Shown: piece by piece, positions 21,835 to 30,462 of the stretch
How the letters are laid out: the number at the start of each line of letters is the position of its first letter
Position numbering within the stretch: the stretch's first letter is position 1
Source: Bolinopsis microptera
Lineage: Eukaryota > Ctenophora > Tentaculata > Lobata > Bolinopsidae
NCBI RefSeq assembly: GCF_026151205.1
Contig: NC_087078.1
Coordinates: forward strand, 7,022,675 to 7,086,674
Reading direction: 5' to 3'
Length of the DNA: 64,000 bases
The notes under the pieces: model-generated
What the model was told of the DNA's origin: nothing
The model's database searches: none
Seen by the model: the letters and a program-made list of their open reading frames with translations, nothing else
Made by a program: the position numbers and the translations under genes

Positions 21835-24800
21835 CTGGTCAGTGGACAGTTGTTATTTTCAAAATAGAACAAAAACCACCTGCAGATACCCTATTATTTC
21901 ATCTTCATGTCGCACTACGAGCCTCTACAGGTTATTTAGTACTAATTGTTTAGTTTGACTTTACTGGAGGCCACGAAATATAATAAAATAAATCGTAACT
22001 CAATTAGAAAGTTTAACTATAGACCTGTATTACTAAAGCAGTGGAGCCAGATACTGTCCTCATATTGACAGTTGAGTCTGTGAACAAAATCGCAAACTGA
22101 TATGTCTGTATCTTTCTCTTTACAGCTTACGTGATTCATTTCTCTTGACATGTCATTGTCAGTTCGATTCAGCCATTCCCTGAATTATTAAATGGTTGAG
22201 TGCAGAATGTTTGGATATTCAGAATGGGAAATATACAGGATTTCCATTGCAACAGAAACTTTGATGTTGACATGTAATTATGAATTAAACTCACTCTGGA
22301 ACATATTTCATGTTTCTCGGATAACTTCCCCAGTCTGAGAAGCGATGTTCAATTGACCGGCAAAGAAGCTGTGCCGAATACCAGTTAAATGAATTCTTAC
22401 AAACAAGTCCATTTTGCGCCTCACCAGTTTGCTTGTCAATAAATGTTGTGATCAAAAGACCCCCGTTATCATTTAATCTTTTCGTTCCATTTACCATGTT
22501 GATAAGAGACATATTTCCCTCAAAGTCCCAGACACTCTCTGAAACAATCATTATAACAGTTAGTGAAGAATCGTATTTTTTCCCGATCCATGACTCAAGT
22601 GCCGAAGGCACAAAAGAGTCAAGGACAAGGGTTAGCGAACGAGGTTCATTTTGGTATAACTATATGGTAGCTTGTGTCCGTCGCCTGCTGTCGTCGCGTA
22701 CATGCCTGTTATCGCCCACCGCGCCCACGTTCCTAACTGTGCAAAGTTATTTTTCGCGATATTCTGAATTAAATTTTTGTTGGTGCGAGCTGCTGAACTG
22801 ATCATCGTCAAGTAAAGCGTTCATTTCACCATAAACGTATCCCACAAGGCACAAATTGATAGCATATTATTTCGAGTTAGTATTACTATTATGCACAGAT
22901 ATGTGTCAGGTTGCATAAATAATAAACATATACGGTACATAGAAGTATACACGATTTTAAAATTCAATATGGAGTTAACTTGGCGGCGCTCGGCCTGTCA
23001 CTCTGCCATATCCGCATCTTAACATGGTACCGCGACAATTGACCCCCCCGACAATTGATCTAGGGTTTAGTCTCTTGAGTCTTGACACCATTTCCTGCTA
23101 GTGCTTATAAACAGTAAATCCTGGGGTTCTCAGGTTGTATGGAATATGATAAAATACGCCATCATGGATCGGGAAATTGAGCGGCCATCCACAAAAGAAA
23201 AGTGGCCACATTTCTTATTGAAAGAGCGAATTAACCCTTATTAAATATTTATTGATCCTTCCGTGATTGGTCTAATAGTAATAATAAACGAAGTCCCAGT
23301 ATCGGATTAAACGATGCTGAGGATAGAGTTTTAATTTCACTTATTAATGTTACATTGTCACGGCCCACAATCCACATTTTTAATTCACTAACCTATATAA
23401 TAAGAGGCACTCAGGAAGCCGCGCGATCCAAGAAGGGTTATTTGCATTTTGCTCACTTCTCTTCCCCACTTCCAGATTCTTCCACTACACCTTCTAGAGG
23501 TTGCTGTTATATTGATAACCAGTTCTCCGTTGCAATGTATTATAGTCCTATAACCATGTTTTTCTACCACCCAGTTTTTATCTGTTTCTGCTGGTAGATT
23601 TGTCAGGAAGGGAGTCCAGGTTGACTGACAACTTAATTTTAACCCACCTACAGAATTACTGAGTTGGATGATAATATCTCCTAGTACACTGTATTTCTCA
23701 TTATAGTACACTATGGATATATAGCCCTGACTATCCACAGTGGTGTTCGTTCTCAGGTGCAGGTAAGAATTCTCCATGTCAGCAGGGATCCTCATAAGCC
23801 ATATACTCTTTTTCATATACTGATACTCTTTGTCAAGTATCCACATACCTGTTGATTTGTTAGTTATTCTGAGATTAACCGGGAAGGAAAATGTACGATA
23901 TAATATTGTATAATTATTATATATCCATGGTTTTTCATATAATAAAATATATTATATCACAATGCTGACAAGCATTACCGTTGCCATTATATTCACAATA
24001 CTATTTACCCCCCTATACTATTATATCCCCTTTATTGTTTTTCAGGCATTAACACTCATCGAAAGTAGTTCAGCAGGTATATTCAAGTTCAAAACATTCT
24101 AATTCAATGTTAAAGATGACAGGAATAAGAAATAGTTATGTGGAGGAAAAGGAAACGTTTTCAAAGGTAAAATTTCGAAATCTTTGAAATGACCTCCTTA
24201 TTAATGAAGTTTCGACTGTGTAAATTATTCTGACATTATAATCAAAAAGAGATGATATTTGACCAAAACCCATAATCATGGGTAGAGTGAACCGCTTTTC
24301 CCATTCATTCACGGCTTACGAAATGTAATAAAGCTTATAATTATTGAATGGGAAAAGCGAGCGACCGATTTCATTCTCGGTATCAATTTGCATTTGCGGA
24401 CGGTTCCTCAAATTAATATCATTTCCTTTTGTTTGGGAAAGAGAGACACTGGCAGCGGTTCACTCGACCACTGATTATGGGTTTTGGTCAAATATACCTA
24501 TACGAATTAATAATAATTATTAACTCTATCATCTAAATATATAAAGCGAGACGATATAATATATGGATGTGTTTATCCGTGCCATTTTACTGACACCACG
24601 GCATCAAGTTTAACGCGACTTTCCGCAAAAACCGTAAAAGATATACAACTGAAACTTTTTTGAATGGGTCAAATTATGCTTTAATGGCCTCCAAGTCCAA
24701 GTCAGCATGAAAAAGTAAAAAATTGGCCAAGGAATAGGAGTTTTAGAGCCCAAAATTTGGACCCCCAAGTGGTGTCAAAAACGCGAATTAAATAGGTAAT

Positions 24801-27800
24801 AATTATTTCAGTCTCTAACTCTTGACACCATTCGTTATGAATATTATCGTTCGTAATATTATCTGCACAAATTAGCAGATACAAATAAGTATAAAAACCA
24901 ATATCTATTTACAAACTACAGCTACTATTTTACTTGGAAATGTGCCGTCGCTAATTATTGAATCTTATCTTTTTATACATAGCTGATAAGATTTTCAATG
25001 CATGTAAGACTATGTACTTATATTATTACTGCAGTACAAGTATTGTTTCGACTCCAAAGTAGTGTGCTGTTTTTTGCACATGGGGGCCAATTCGAACAAA
25101 AATACGATTTAGAACCGACATATGCTGCTGCCACTGGCGGAAGCGCTGCCCAAATTTCGCACTTTGTATGACCAAAATGTTTGTACGGAAATTTATATTA
25201 AAATAATTGTTATCATTATCATAACACCAAGTCTGTTATCTTTCAACTATTCCTATTAATTTTCAGGCTCAAGTATTAGGTTTTGTACGTCACATGTGAA
25301 CAAATGAATACAAATTATTAAGCCTTCTCTCCTACACATTCAGTTCCAGGTTAATATAATAAAGAATAAAATAATGTTTGATGAGATTCCTAGACTCTTT
25401 GACTTTGATTTTTTAGTGCGTGACAGGAATTATTATTATTTGTTTATGATACATATCAGATGATGACTCTAATAATGAAGTACCTGGCACCTGCTGCTAT
25501 CTCGCGCTGTTGATTTCTCCGATCATCAATATAATCCAATAATACCTTGGATTTTGAGTGCTACGCGCGATAATTCCCATCGGCTTGCTGGAGTATACTA
25601 TAATGATATCATTCTCTAAATTGTAGCTTACCAGCAAACCATATACGCTTTGTCGTATACTCTTTGTCAAGTATCACAGGATTCCACATACCTGTTGATT
25701 TATTAGTTATGCTGAGATTAACCGGGATGAAATATTCCGAGCTGCGAAACAAATTTCAAAAATGTTAATAGGAAAATGTACGATATAATATTGTATAATT
25801 ATTGTATATCCATGGTTTTTTCATATTATATAATATATTATATATACCTATACGAATTAATAATTATTATTAACTCTATCATAATCGTAATAGTCACATG
25901 GTATGAAAATGGAGTATATCACCTGCTTCGTTGGTACAATGCAGCCACACGCTCCGATTACTACTGCAACTGTCTGTTGATACTCTAACATTGCATTCAG
26001 AACTTGCATTCAGAACTTCGTTGTTAATGTCTTTGCAAATCAATTCACTCAGTATCATAGACTCTTTTGTGTGTTGTTGTAAAAACGTTCTGGATTATAT
26101 TATTGGTTTTATAAATTTATACAGGGGGAGGGGGCCAAAAATCAGTACCCAAACGTTGGCCTTAATAGCTCAGTCACTGAGTGCCCAATTGAAATAATTC
26201 TTATGATATGACTCACTACCACCACTGGTTCGAGGAATTTGTAAAATCGAAAAATATTCGTGTTAATTTTTTACAAATGAAGGTTAATTTTTGCATTTAT
26301 TTGATAGTTTGGATAGTCGATAGTTTGGATATTCAAGCTAAATTTTATTGAATTGTGTTTAACCATTTAAATCAAGTTTGTCCTGAAAAAAAAATGAGAG
26401 TTCTAGTTTCTCAGATGACCGAGATACGAAGCATAACGAGTATGTTCATTACGTGTGATCAGGTGATTGTTTTGAGGCTAGATCTGCATTGTGGGAATCG
26501 TGCAGAGAGCTCAATTACGGTGTCGTAATTGGGTAATCATTGATTACCTAAAATGAGATTGCAGTTTTTGTTACGTGTTGACAATCTAGCTCTCTTATCT
26601 CTATTTTATCGCTACATTATATATAACTGCCATTGTGCTGGTACTGTGTTTTTATTTATACAAGTACAAGTACAGGATGGATGATGATGAAATAGATACA
26701 CTTCAAAGATTGTCAGGTTACTCTGCCTACATTACCGAAGAGCATGAGGTCTATAACGATTCGGTCACTGAACTCGCGGAAGCTATGAACTGTGACAATA
26801 AATCAGAGTTTTCAGTTGAAACGTTCAAAAAGCCAGAGAAGTCAGTTTTAGTAAAATATTTGTATTGTGCGTATCAGACAACCAGTGATCATGTAAATAA
26901 GTTTCTGGATATCAAGAAAGATATGGAGGAGTTGAAGAGCGATCTTATCCGATCGCAAAGTACTATTATCAAGCTGCAGGCTGAACTTCTGGAAATCAAA
27001 TCGAAGCAGTTGGAATCCGTGCACTCCACCGTCAAGACCGCTGTTCAGGACACTGTTCAAGCAGTCAAGCTGTTTCAAAAGCAGAAGAGAGCTTGAAAAA
27101 GGTTGTACAGAATGTTATATCAGAAGATGATCGAACTAAGAATGTGTTAATATTTGGAAGAGAATCTGAGTCATGAAGTTGGCGAGATGTTTCAGCAGAT
27201 TGAAGAAAAGCCACACTTCGAAGCTGTCTTGGTTGGGAAAAAGTCAGCTGAAAAGATTAGACCCGTTAAAGCTTCTTTTGAAAATTCAAGTGCAATCCAT
27301 CAGATATTAGTGAAAGCCAAAGAACTGAGACTGATTCCACGTCATAATTTTTTTTTCATTTCTCCGGACCGATCACCTGAGGAACGAACTATCCATCAAC
27401 AGTTGCAAGTCTTAGAGATGAAACAGATTGCCAAAGAAGACACAGATAAACACTATTATATCAGAAGTCGTAAAATTTGTTGTAAGGACAAGGTATTGGA
27501 GTGAACGATTTATAAATATAATAATGTTTAATGATATATATCCTTAAGTTGTTTTTTATACCGGTGCTATACTAACTTTTAATGTCAATAAGTAATTTGG
27601 TTTTGGATTTTTTGGATTTATCATACTCATTAAGGGTATTTGGCTAAATTGGACCTAATTTGGACCAAATATGGGCGTGGCTGCCCCGCAGGCACCGTTT
27701 GGCGGTTGGGGTCTGGGACCCCCTCAAAGGTTTGGTCACCGGTCCTAGTTTATTGGTCAACTGCTATCTCGAAACCAAGTTTCACAAAAAATCAGGGTTA

Positions 27801-29241
27801 ACCCCCTCTCCCCCCCCCCCCCCCCCCCCCCCCCTTAAAGCTTAACTGAATATCTTAGTTTGGGGTATATTCATAGGTCAGCCGCTTTGACATCGGCAAT
27901 TTTTATTTTTATTTGGATTGTTGATATAAGCGGGATAAAAATGCTTTATTTCATTTCATTTCATTTTCATTTTCATTACCCAATCAATTTTGCTAACGAG
28001 ATAAACAAGTTGCTCGATAACTTCGTCATTTTAAAATCCGTTTCGCACCATCTTTTCAGATTATATTCCGGATTAAATTACCTATTGCAATATGTTACAA
28101 CAGAGTCTTTAACATATTCACAAACACGAGTATAAGCAATTCAGTGTTGAATGGGTGTGGCACCAAAAAATCGAATTTTCAAATTTTGTTGACGCTGTGC
28201 TTGATCAACACAGCGAAGCCTCGGGCGAAGAAAGTGTGGCATAGTGCCTTAACCGTTGCTGGCCTTAGGAACGATCCTTCGGCTTCTTGTAAAGCTCTTC
28301 CTTGAAAGTGCTGGTTTACATTGTAATGCAGGTAATGCCGAAGTAAAATAACAAAGGTGGTCGACTCATTCGATGGCCTTGTTGCGTCGCAACGAATCCT
28401 CATAAGATAAGATAAGATAAGAATCCTCGAGCAAGTAGGTACAGTATGCCATCTGCAAAGCAACAACTCTAAAATATAACGCGGTGGTATAACTATAAGA
28501 CCCAACGTATGGGTACTGAATTTTTGTCCCCCCTGAATTTTTGTCCCCTCCGTTTAGAAGAAAAATTCAATTAAAAACTCACTCGGAAATGAGTCTCCAA
28601 TAATTGTTAGGTTTGCTGTCCCACTTTCCCTGTTCGTTTCCAAGGTAGCGACAGAAGGTATTTGCTGTGTACCAATTAAAGTTACCAGGACAAACGGTGC
28701 CGTTCATCTTTTCTCCACTTTTCTTATCGAATAAACTCACAACGAGCACACCTTCATTTCTTGTTCCAACAACTGTACCGTTCACCTCGTTTACTAGGGA
28801 TGCTTCAAAGAATTGCCAATCATTGTAAGATCGACTCTCAGACGCTTCCCCAACTGAAAAAAAAAACGCAATATAAAATACCTACCTTCGGCTACCTCAA
28901 CAACGAAGTTTTTAGCAAGAATTGGGAGAAAAGTTTTAATGATTTAAATTTTTGCATCGATTTTATTTGTAACACAAGTTTTTTATCTAAGGTGCATCGT
29001 CAGTAAATAGCAGCTTTTTGAAACCATAAATATCAGTGTGAGCTGTGACTCACCATAGTTATTCACAGTTTCATCATCTTCTGTATCCTCATTTCTTACT
29101 CCATGATTGAGCACCAGCATTAAACTGCAGGTAACAAAAGTTAATAAATTTATTGGTAAATAAATATTTATTGTAAATATAATATAATAATATTAATCAT
29201 ATGTCTACATCATACCTGAACACTGAATGTACAATGTACAT
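19109..29241 (-). CDS. Multi-exon receptor: SRCR - novel domain - SRCR - LDLa x4 - 7TM (LGR-type GPCR)
   Basis: Nine exons were joined by hand: 29241-29216, 29124-29054, 28853-28583, 26089-25923, 25691-25632 (optional), 23848-23393, 22538-22295, 22179-22025 and 21834-19109. Every junction has GT/AG and the codon phase agrees at each join, giving 1391 residues, or 1371 without the optional exon. The product should be a plasma-membrane G-protein-coupled receptor with a ~900-residue extracellular region of scavenger-receptor and LDL-receptor modules, probably binding a protein or microbial/carbohydrate ligand. The ligand and G protein cannot be inferred. LDLa plus LGR-type helices is known from relaxin-receptor-like proteins, but leucine-rich repeats, usual in that group, are not seen. 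Introns hold a mariner-type element, a 'cacaatgctg' repeat and Helitron-like pieces. Confidence 0.7.
22025..22179 (-). CDS. Receptor exon 8: second half of SRCR domain 2
   Basis: 51 codons: EWLNRTDNDMSREMNHVSCK, then DISVCDF, RLNCQYEDSIWLHC and FSNT. Four cysteines and the closing 'iwLhC' complete a six-cysteine, group A-like SRCR domain with exon 7. One base completes the shared Glu codon; the exon ends in phase 1, matching the start of the last exon. The frame contains no ATG. Confidence 0.65.
22295..22538 (-). CDS. Receptor exon 7: first half of SRCR domain 2
   Basis: 80 codons from SVWDFEGNMSLINMVNGTKR to MKYVP. NGLVCKNSFNWYSAQLLCRS is the SRCR signature with both cysteines. Acceptor tgattgtttcag, donor GTGAGT; enters after phase 1, leaves in phase 2. 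An open frame continues upstream to 22611 but lacks homology and is intron. Confidence 0.7.
23062..23102 (+). repeat. 3' end fragment of the Helitron-like family
   Basis: 'agtctcttgagtcttgacac' then 'cctgctag' match the right end of the elements at 42622 and 52843, with a short internal deletion. It lies in the receptor intron. Confidence 0.5.
23393..23848 (-). CDS. Receptor exon 6: unrecognised ~150-residue extracellular domain
   Basis: 151 codons in one exon, phase 1 at both ends, so a complete exchangeable module. It contains alternating strands (SIWLMRIPADMENSYLHLRT, GYISIVYYNEKYSVLGDIII), 'NWVVEKHGYRTIIHCNGELV' and cysteines near LSCQS, IIHCN and RRCSG. It looks like a beta-sandwich lectin- or FAMeT-like fold, but I cannot assign a named family. 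Position between two SRCR domains implies an extracellular role. Confidence 0.6.
23958..24497 (+). mobile_element. Repeat family 'cacaatgctg', copy C, internally deleted, in receptor intron
   Basis: Left end cacaatgctgacaagc, right end gggttttggtcaa as in copy B. The intron duplicate at 25.80-25.88 kb has 'aatatattatatatacctat' uninterrupted at the matching point, so this copy inserted after the intron segment was duplicated. The middle of copy B and most of the left foldback arm are missing; the arm deletion joins at 'cgct'. Confidence 0.75.
24534..24830 (+). repeat. Helitron-like family, 3'-truncated copy
   Basis: Shares 'aaagcgagacgat', 'gtgccattttactgacacc', 'aaaaccgtaaaagatataca' and 'aagtggtgtcaaaaacgcg' with the copies at 42.6 and 52.8 kb, but loses the last ~40 bp. 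Confidence 0.7.
24831..25631. other. Receptor intron, unique sequence
   Basis: No exon candidate or repeat family recognised here. Confidence 0.35.
25632..25691 (-). CDS. Receptor exon 5: 60-nt optional cassette
   Basis: It reads MWNPVILDKEYTTKRIWFA between acceptor aaatcaacag and donor GTAAGC, phase 1 on both sides. Its start and the ~90 nt of intron before it duplicate the start of exon 6 (MWILDKEY...). Since exon 4 can also join exon 6 in phase, it can be included or skipped without breaking the frame. It may equally be a decaying partial duplicate that is never used. Confidence 0.4.
25923..26089 (-). CDS. Receptor exon 4: second half of SRCR domain 1
   Basis: 55 codons: TFLQQHTKESMILSELICKD, then ASSECNV, STDSCSSNRSVWLHC and TNEA. 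The spacing of the four cysteines and the final 'vwLhC' match the second half of an SRCR domain and the paralogous exon at 22025-22179. It takes one base and ends in phase 1 before GTGATA. The acceptor (aatataatccag) is weak in pyrimidines but is the one that gives the needed phase. Confidence 0.6.
26635..27096 (+). CDS. LINE-type ORF1, N-terminal part (coiled coil)
   Basis: A 153-codon frame; the likely start is the ATG at 26677 (MDDDEIDTLQRLSG). The C-terminal half, MEELKSDLIRSQSTIIKLQ onward, has heptad-type Leu/Ile spacing of a coiled coil, as in trimeric LINE ORF1 proteins that bind the element's RNA. A stop after KQKRA and an offset to the next frame (27154) suggest one frameshift. No transposase or reverse transcriptase motif is present. 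Confidence 0.45.
   Translation: MLVLCFYLYKYKYRMDDDEIDTLQRLSGYSAYITEEHEVYNDSVTELAEAMNCDNKSEFSVETFKKPEKSVLVKYLYCAYQTTSDHVNKFLDIKKDMEELKSDLIRSQSTIIKLQAELLEIKSKQLESVHSTVKTAVQDTVQAVKLFQKQKRA
27154..27504 (+). CDS. LINE-type ORF1, C-terminal domain
   Basis: The frame contains KIRPVKASFENSSAIHQIL, KELRLIPRHNFFFISPDRSP and ERTIHQQL..LEMKQIAKED, closing with HYYIRSRKICCKDK. 'RPvKv.f......L..akeLr.....ifIspDrtpeeR...r.L..el' is a pattern I associate with ORF1-type proteins of invertebrate retroelements. It follows the coiled-coil frame at 57 bp and is probably its continuation after a frameshift. ORF2 is absent; only ~470 bp of 3' sequence follow. Confidence 0.45.
   Translation: MEENLSHEVGEMFQQIEEKPHFEAVLVGKKSAEKIRPVKASFENSSAIHQILVKAKELRLIPRHNFFFISPDRSPEERTIHQQLQVLEMKQIAKEDTDKHYYIRSRKICCKDKVLE
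27805..27834. repeat. Poly-C tract
   Basis: Nearly 30 C residues after 'aaccccctctc', within the 3' part of the LINE-like insert. Length uncertain. Confidence 0.85.
28195..28420. mobile_element. SINE-like insertion with (AAGAT)n tail
   Basis: Present here and absent from the MITE at 39.2 kb, where 'ttttgacgac' runs straight into 'ggaatcctcgaa'. It contains tggcatagtgcc and, ~30 nt later, ggaacgatcc, resembling the A and B boxes of tRNA-derived RNA polymerase III promoters, and ends in a short aagat repeat. Origin from a tRNA SINE is an inference. Confidence 0.4.
28583..28853 (-). CDS. Receptor exon 3: first half of SRCR domain 1
   Basis: 89 codons from GEASESRSYNDWQFFEASLV to WRLIS. NGTVCPGNFNWYTANTFCRY matches the SRCR signature 'GtVCdd.fdw..A.vvCrqLG' (two of the conserved cysteines). 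Acceptor is a long pyrimidine tract ending cag, donor GTGAGT. It starts after phase 1 and ends in phase 2, exactly as the SRCR-2 exon at 22295-22538 does, so the two SRCR domains share an intron inside the domain. Confidence 0.7.
29054..29124 (-). CDS. Receptor exon 2: end of signal peptide and acidic linker
   Basis: Between acceptor ctgcag and donor GTGAGT the frame gives LMLVLNHGVRNEDTEDDETV and NNY: the end of the signal peptide and an acidic linker. It takes two bases from exon 1 and gives one to exon 3. A damaged second copy of this exon lies at about 30240-30315. Confidence 0.55.
29216..29241 (-). CDS. Receptor exon 1: start codon and signal peptide beginning
   Basis: ATG at 29241 opens MYIVHSVF before donor GTATGA, leaving two bases. 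Joined to exon 2 the N terminus reads MYIVHSVFSLMLVLNHGVRN, a credible signal peptide with hydrophobic core. In-frame stops lie just upstream of the ATG, which fixes this as the first possible start in this frame. Confidence 0.55.
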
Positions 29242-29640
29242 TCGGTGTGATCACACTGTTTACAGCAGAAGAAAACGAAACGCAACGCGCCAGAAGTAAG
29301 TTTTGAATTTTCTGCAACGTGACCGGGAACGTGCGCGCGCAAACTAAATTTGGCCCGGCCCCCCCAGAATGTTCCAGTCGATCGACATCCTTGTACTGTG
29401 ATATGTACAGTGTAACACGCGACGCGTGGTAAAGTTTCGAAGTACCCAATATATTTAGTTGGTTTTAACAATCGTATGTTAATTGTTGAAATTGGCTGCA
29501 TTTGTAAATACAATACTGTTTTAAATTTCATTTTACGTAAGTGTACAAACCGAACTCCTCAAGAGTTCGTAATTTTGGGGTGAATGATTTTCGTAGAGTT
29601 CGTTGTCACTGAGAGTTTCGTAGAAGTTCGTACAATCAAC
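29242..29640. promoter_or_regulatory. Probable 5' flank of the receptor gene
   Basis: It lies upstream of the inferred start at 29241 on the minus strand. I see no clear TATA box or other motif. The overlapping minus frames (29205-29531) end at the same donor but have no features of their own, and one of them runs through the inferred start in another frame. Confidence 0.3.
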
Positions 29641-30345
29641 TATGACTATAAGAACCCAACGTATGTGTACTGAATTTTTTGTCCCCCCTGAAATTTTTGT
29701 CCCCTCCGTTTAGAAGAAAATTCATATTAAAAACTCACTCGGAAATGAGTCTCCAATAATTGTTAGTATTGCTGTCCCACTTTCCCTGTTCGTTTCCAGG
29801 TAGCGACGAAGGTATTTTTGCTGAGTACCAATTAAAGTTAAACCAGACAAACGGTCCGTTCATCTTTTCTCCACTTTTTCTTATCAATAAAACTCACAAC
29901 GACTACACCTTCATTTTTTCTTGTTCCACAACATGTCACCGTTCACACTGTTTAACTAGGGATGCTTCAAAGGAATGCCAATCATTGTAAGAAATCGACT
30001 CTCAAACGCCTTCCCCAACTGAAAAAAAAAACGCATTATAAAATACCTACCCACCTTCGGCCTACCTCAACAACGAAGTTTTTTTTTAAGGCAAGAATTG
30101 GGAGAAAAGTTTTAATGATTTAAATTTTGTGCATCGATTTTATTTGTAACACCGTTTTTTTTAACTAAGGTGCATCGTCATTAAAATACAGCATTTGGAA
30201 ACCATAAATATCAGTGGTGAGCTGTGACTCACCAAAGTTATTCACATTTTCATCATCTCTGTATATATCCTCATTTCTTTACTCCATGATTTGAGCACGC
30301 AGCATTAAAAACTGCAGGTAACAAAGTTAATAAATTTATTGGTTA
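29641..30345 (-). pseudogene. Second, damaged copy of receptor exons 2-3
   Basis: Aligns along its whole length to 28489-29180 but has many one- to several-base insertions and deletions, so the SRCR frame (TVCPGNFNWY region) is broken repeatedly. The errors are mostly in homopolymers and near-duplicated bases. It is either a decayed duplicate or good sequence spoiled by uncorrected reads. Confidence 0.7.
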
Positions 30346-30462
30346 AATTCACCAAGATTTTTTGAGAAACGACGATCTAGATCCGATTATAAGTATATTT
30401 ATAATATATAGATATACTATTACTATAATCAGATCTAGATCTTCTTTCCTCTAAAAGAGTAT
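30346..30462. other. AT-rich spacer with inverted repeat
   Basis: 'gatctagatc' and 'cagatctagatc' flank an AT-rich stretch. No gene. Confidence 0.4.

Larger units (their letters stand above)
26121..28519. mobile_element. Mariner-type element with LINE-like and SINE-like inserts, in receptor intron
   Basis: The left terminus (cagggggagggggcc, cagtacccaaacgttggcc, after TA) and the right terminus (aacgtatgggtactgaattt) are inverted and match the MITE at 39104-39864 over several hundred bases in opposite orientation. Compared with that MITE and the copy at 9.2 kb, two segments are extra: about 26552-27974, with LINE ORF1-like frames and a ttcatttcattt tail, and about 28195-28420, SINE-like. No mariner transposase is visible. 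Confidence 0.65.
28489..29180. repeat. Duplicated segment, copy 1 (receptor exons 2-3)
   Basis: From 'actataagacccaacg' through the exon at 28583-28853 and the exon at 29054-29124 to 'gttaataaatttattgg'. A second copy lies 1.15 kb to the right at 29641-30345. Confidence 0.85.

Noticed and set aside
19266-21958. Several plus-strand frames over the receptor's last exon
   Set aside because: Shadows of the minus-strand coding sequence, which has clear domains.
22433-22801. 122-codon plus frame opposite the SRCR-2 exon
   Set aside because: Antisense shadow without domains; the minus strand has the SRCR signature and splice sites.
29205-29531. 108-codon minus frame upstream of the receptor
   Set aside because: No domain and high Cys/Phe content; the same region supplies a better signal-peptide start in another frame, whose donor phase fits exon 2.
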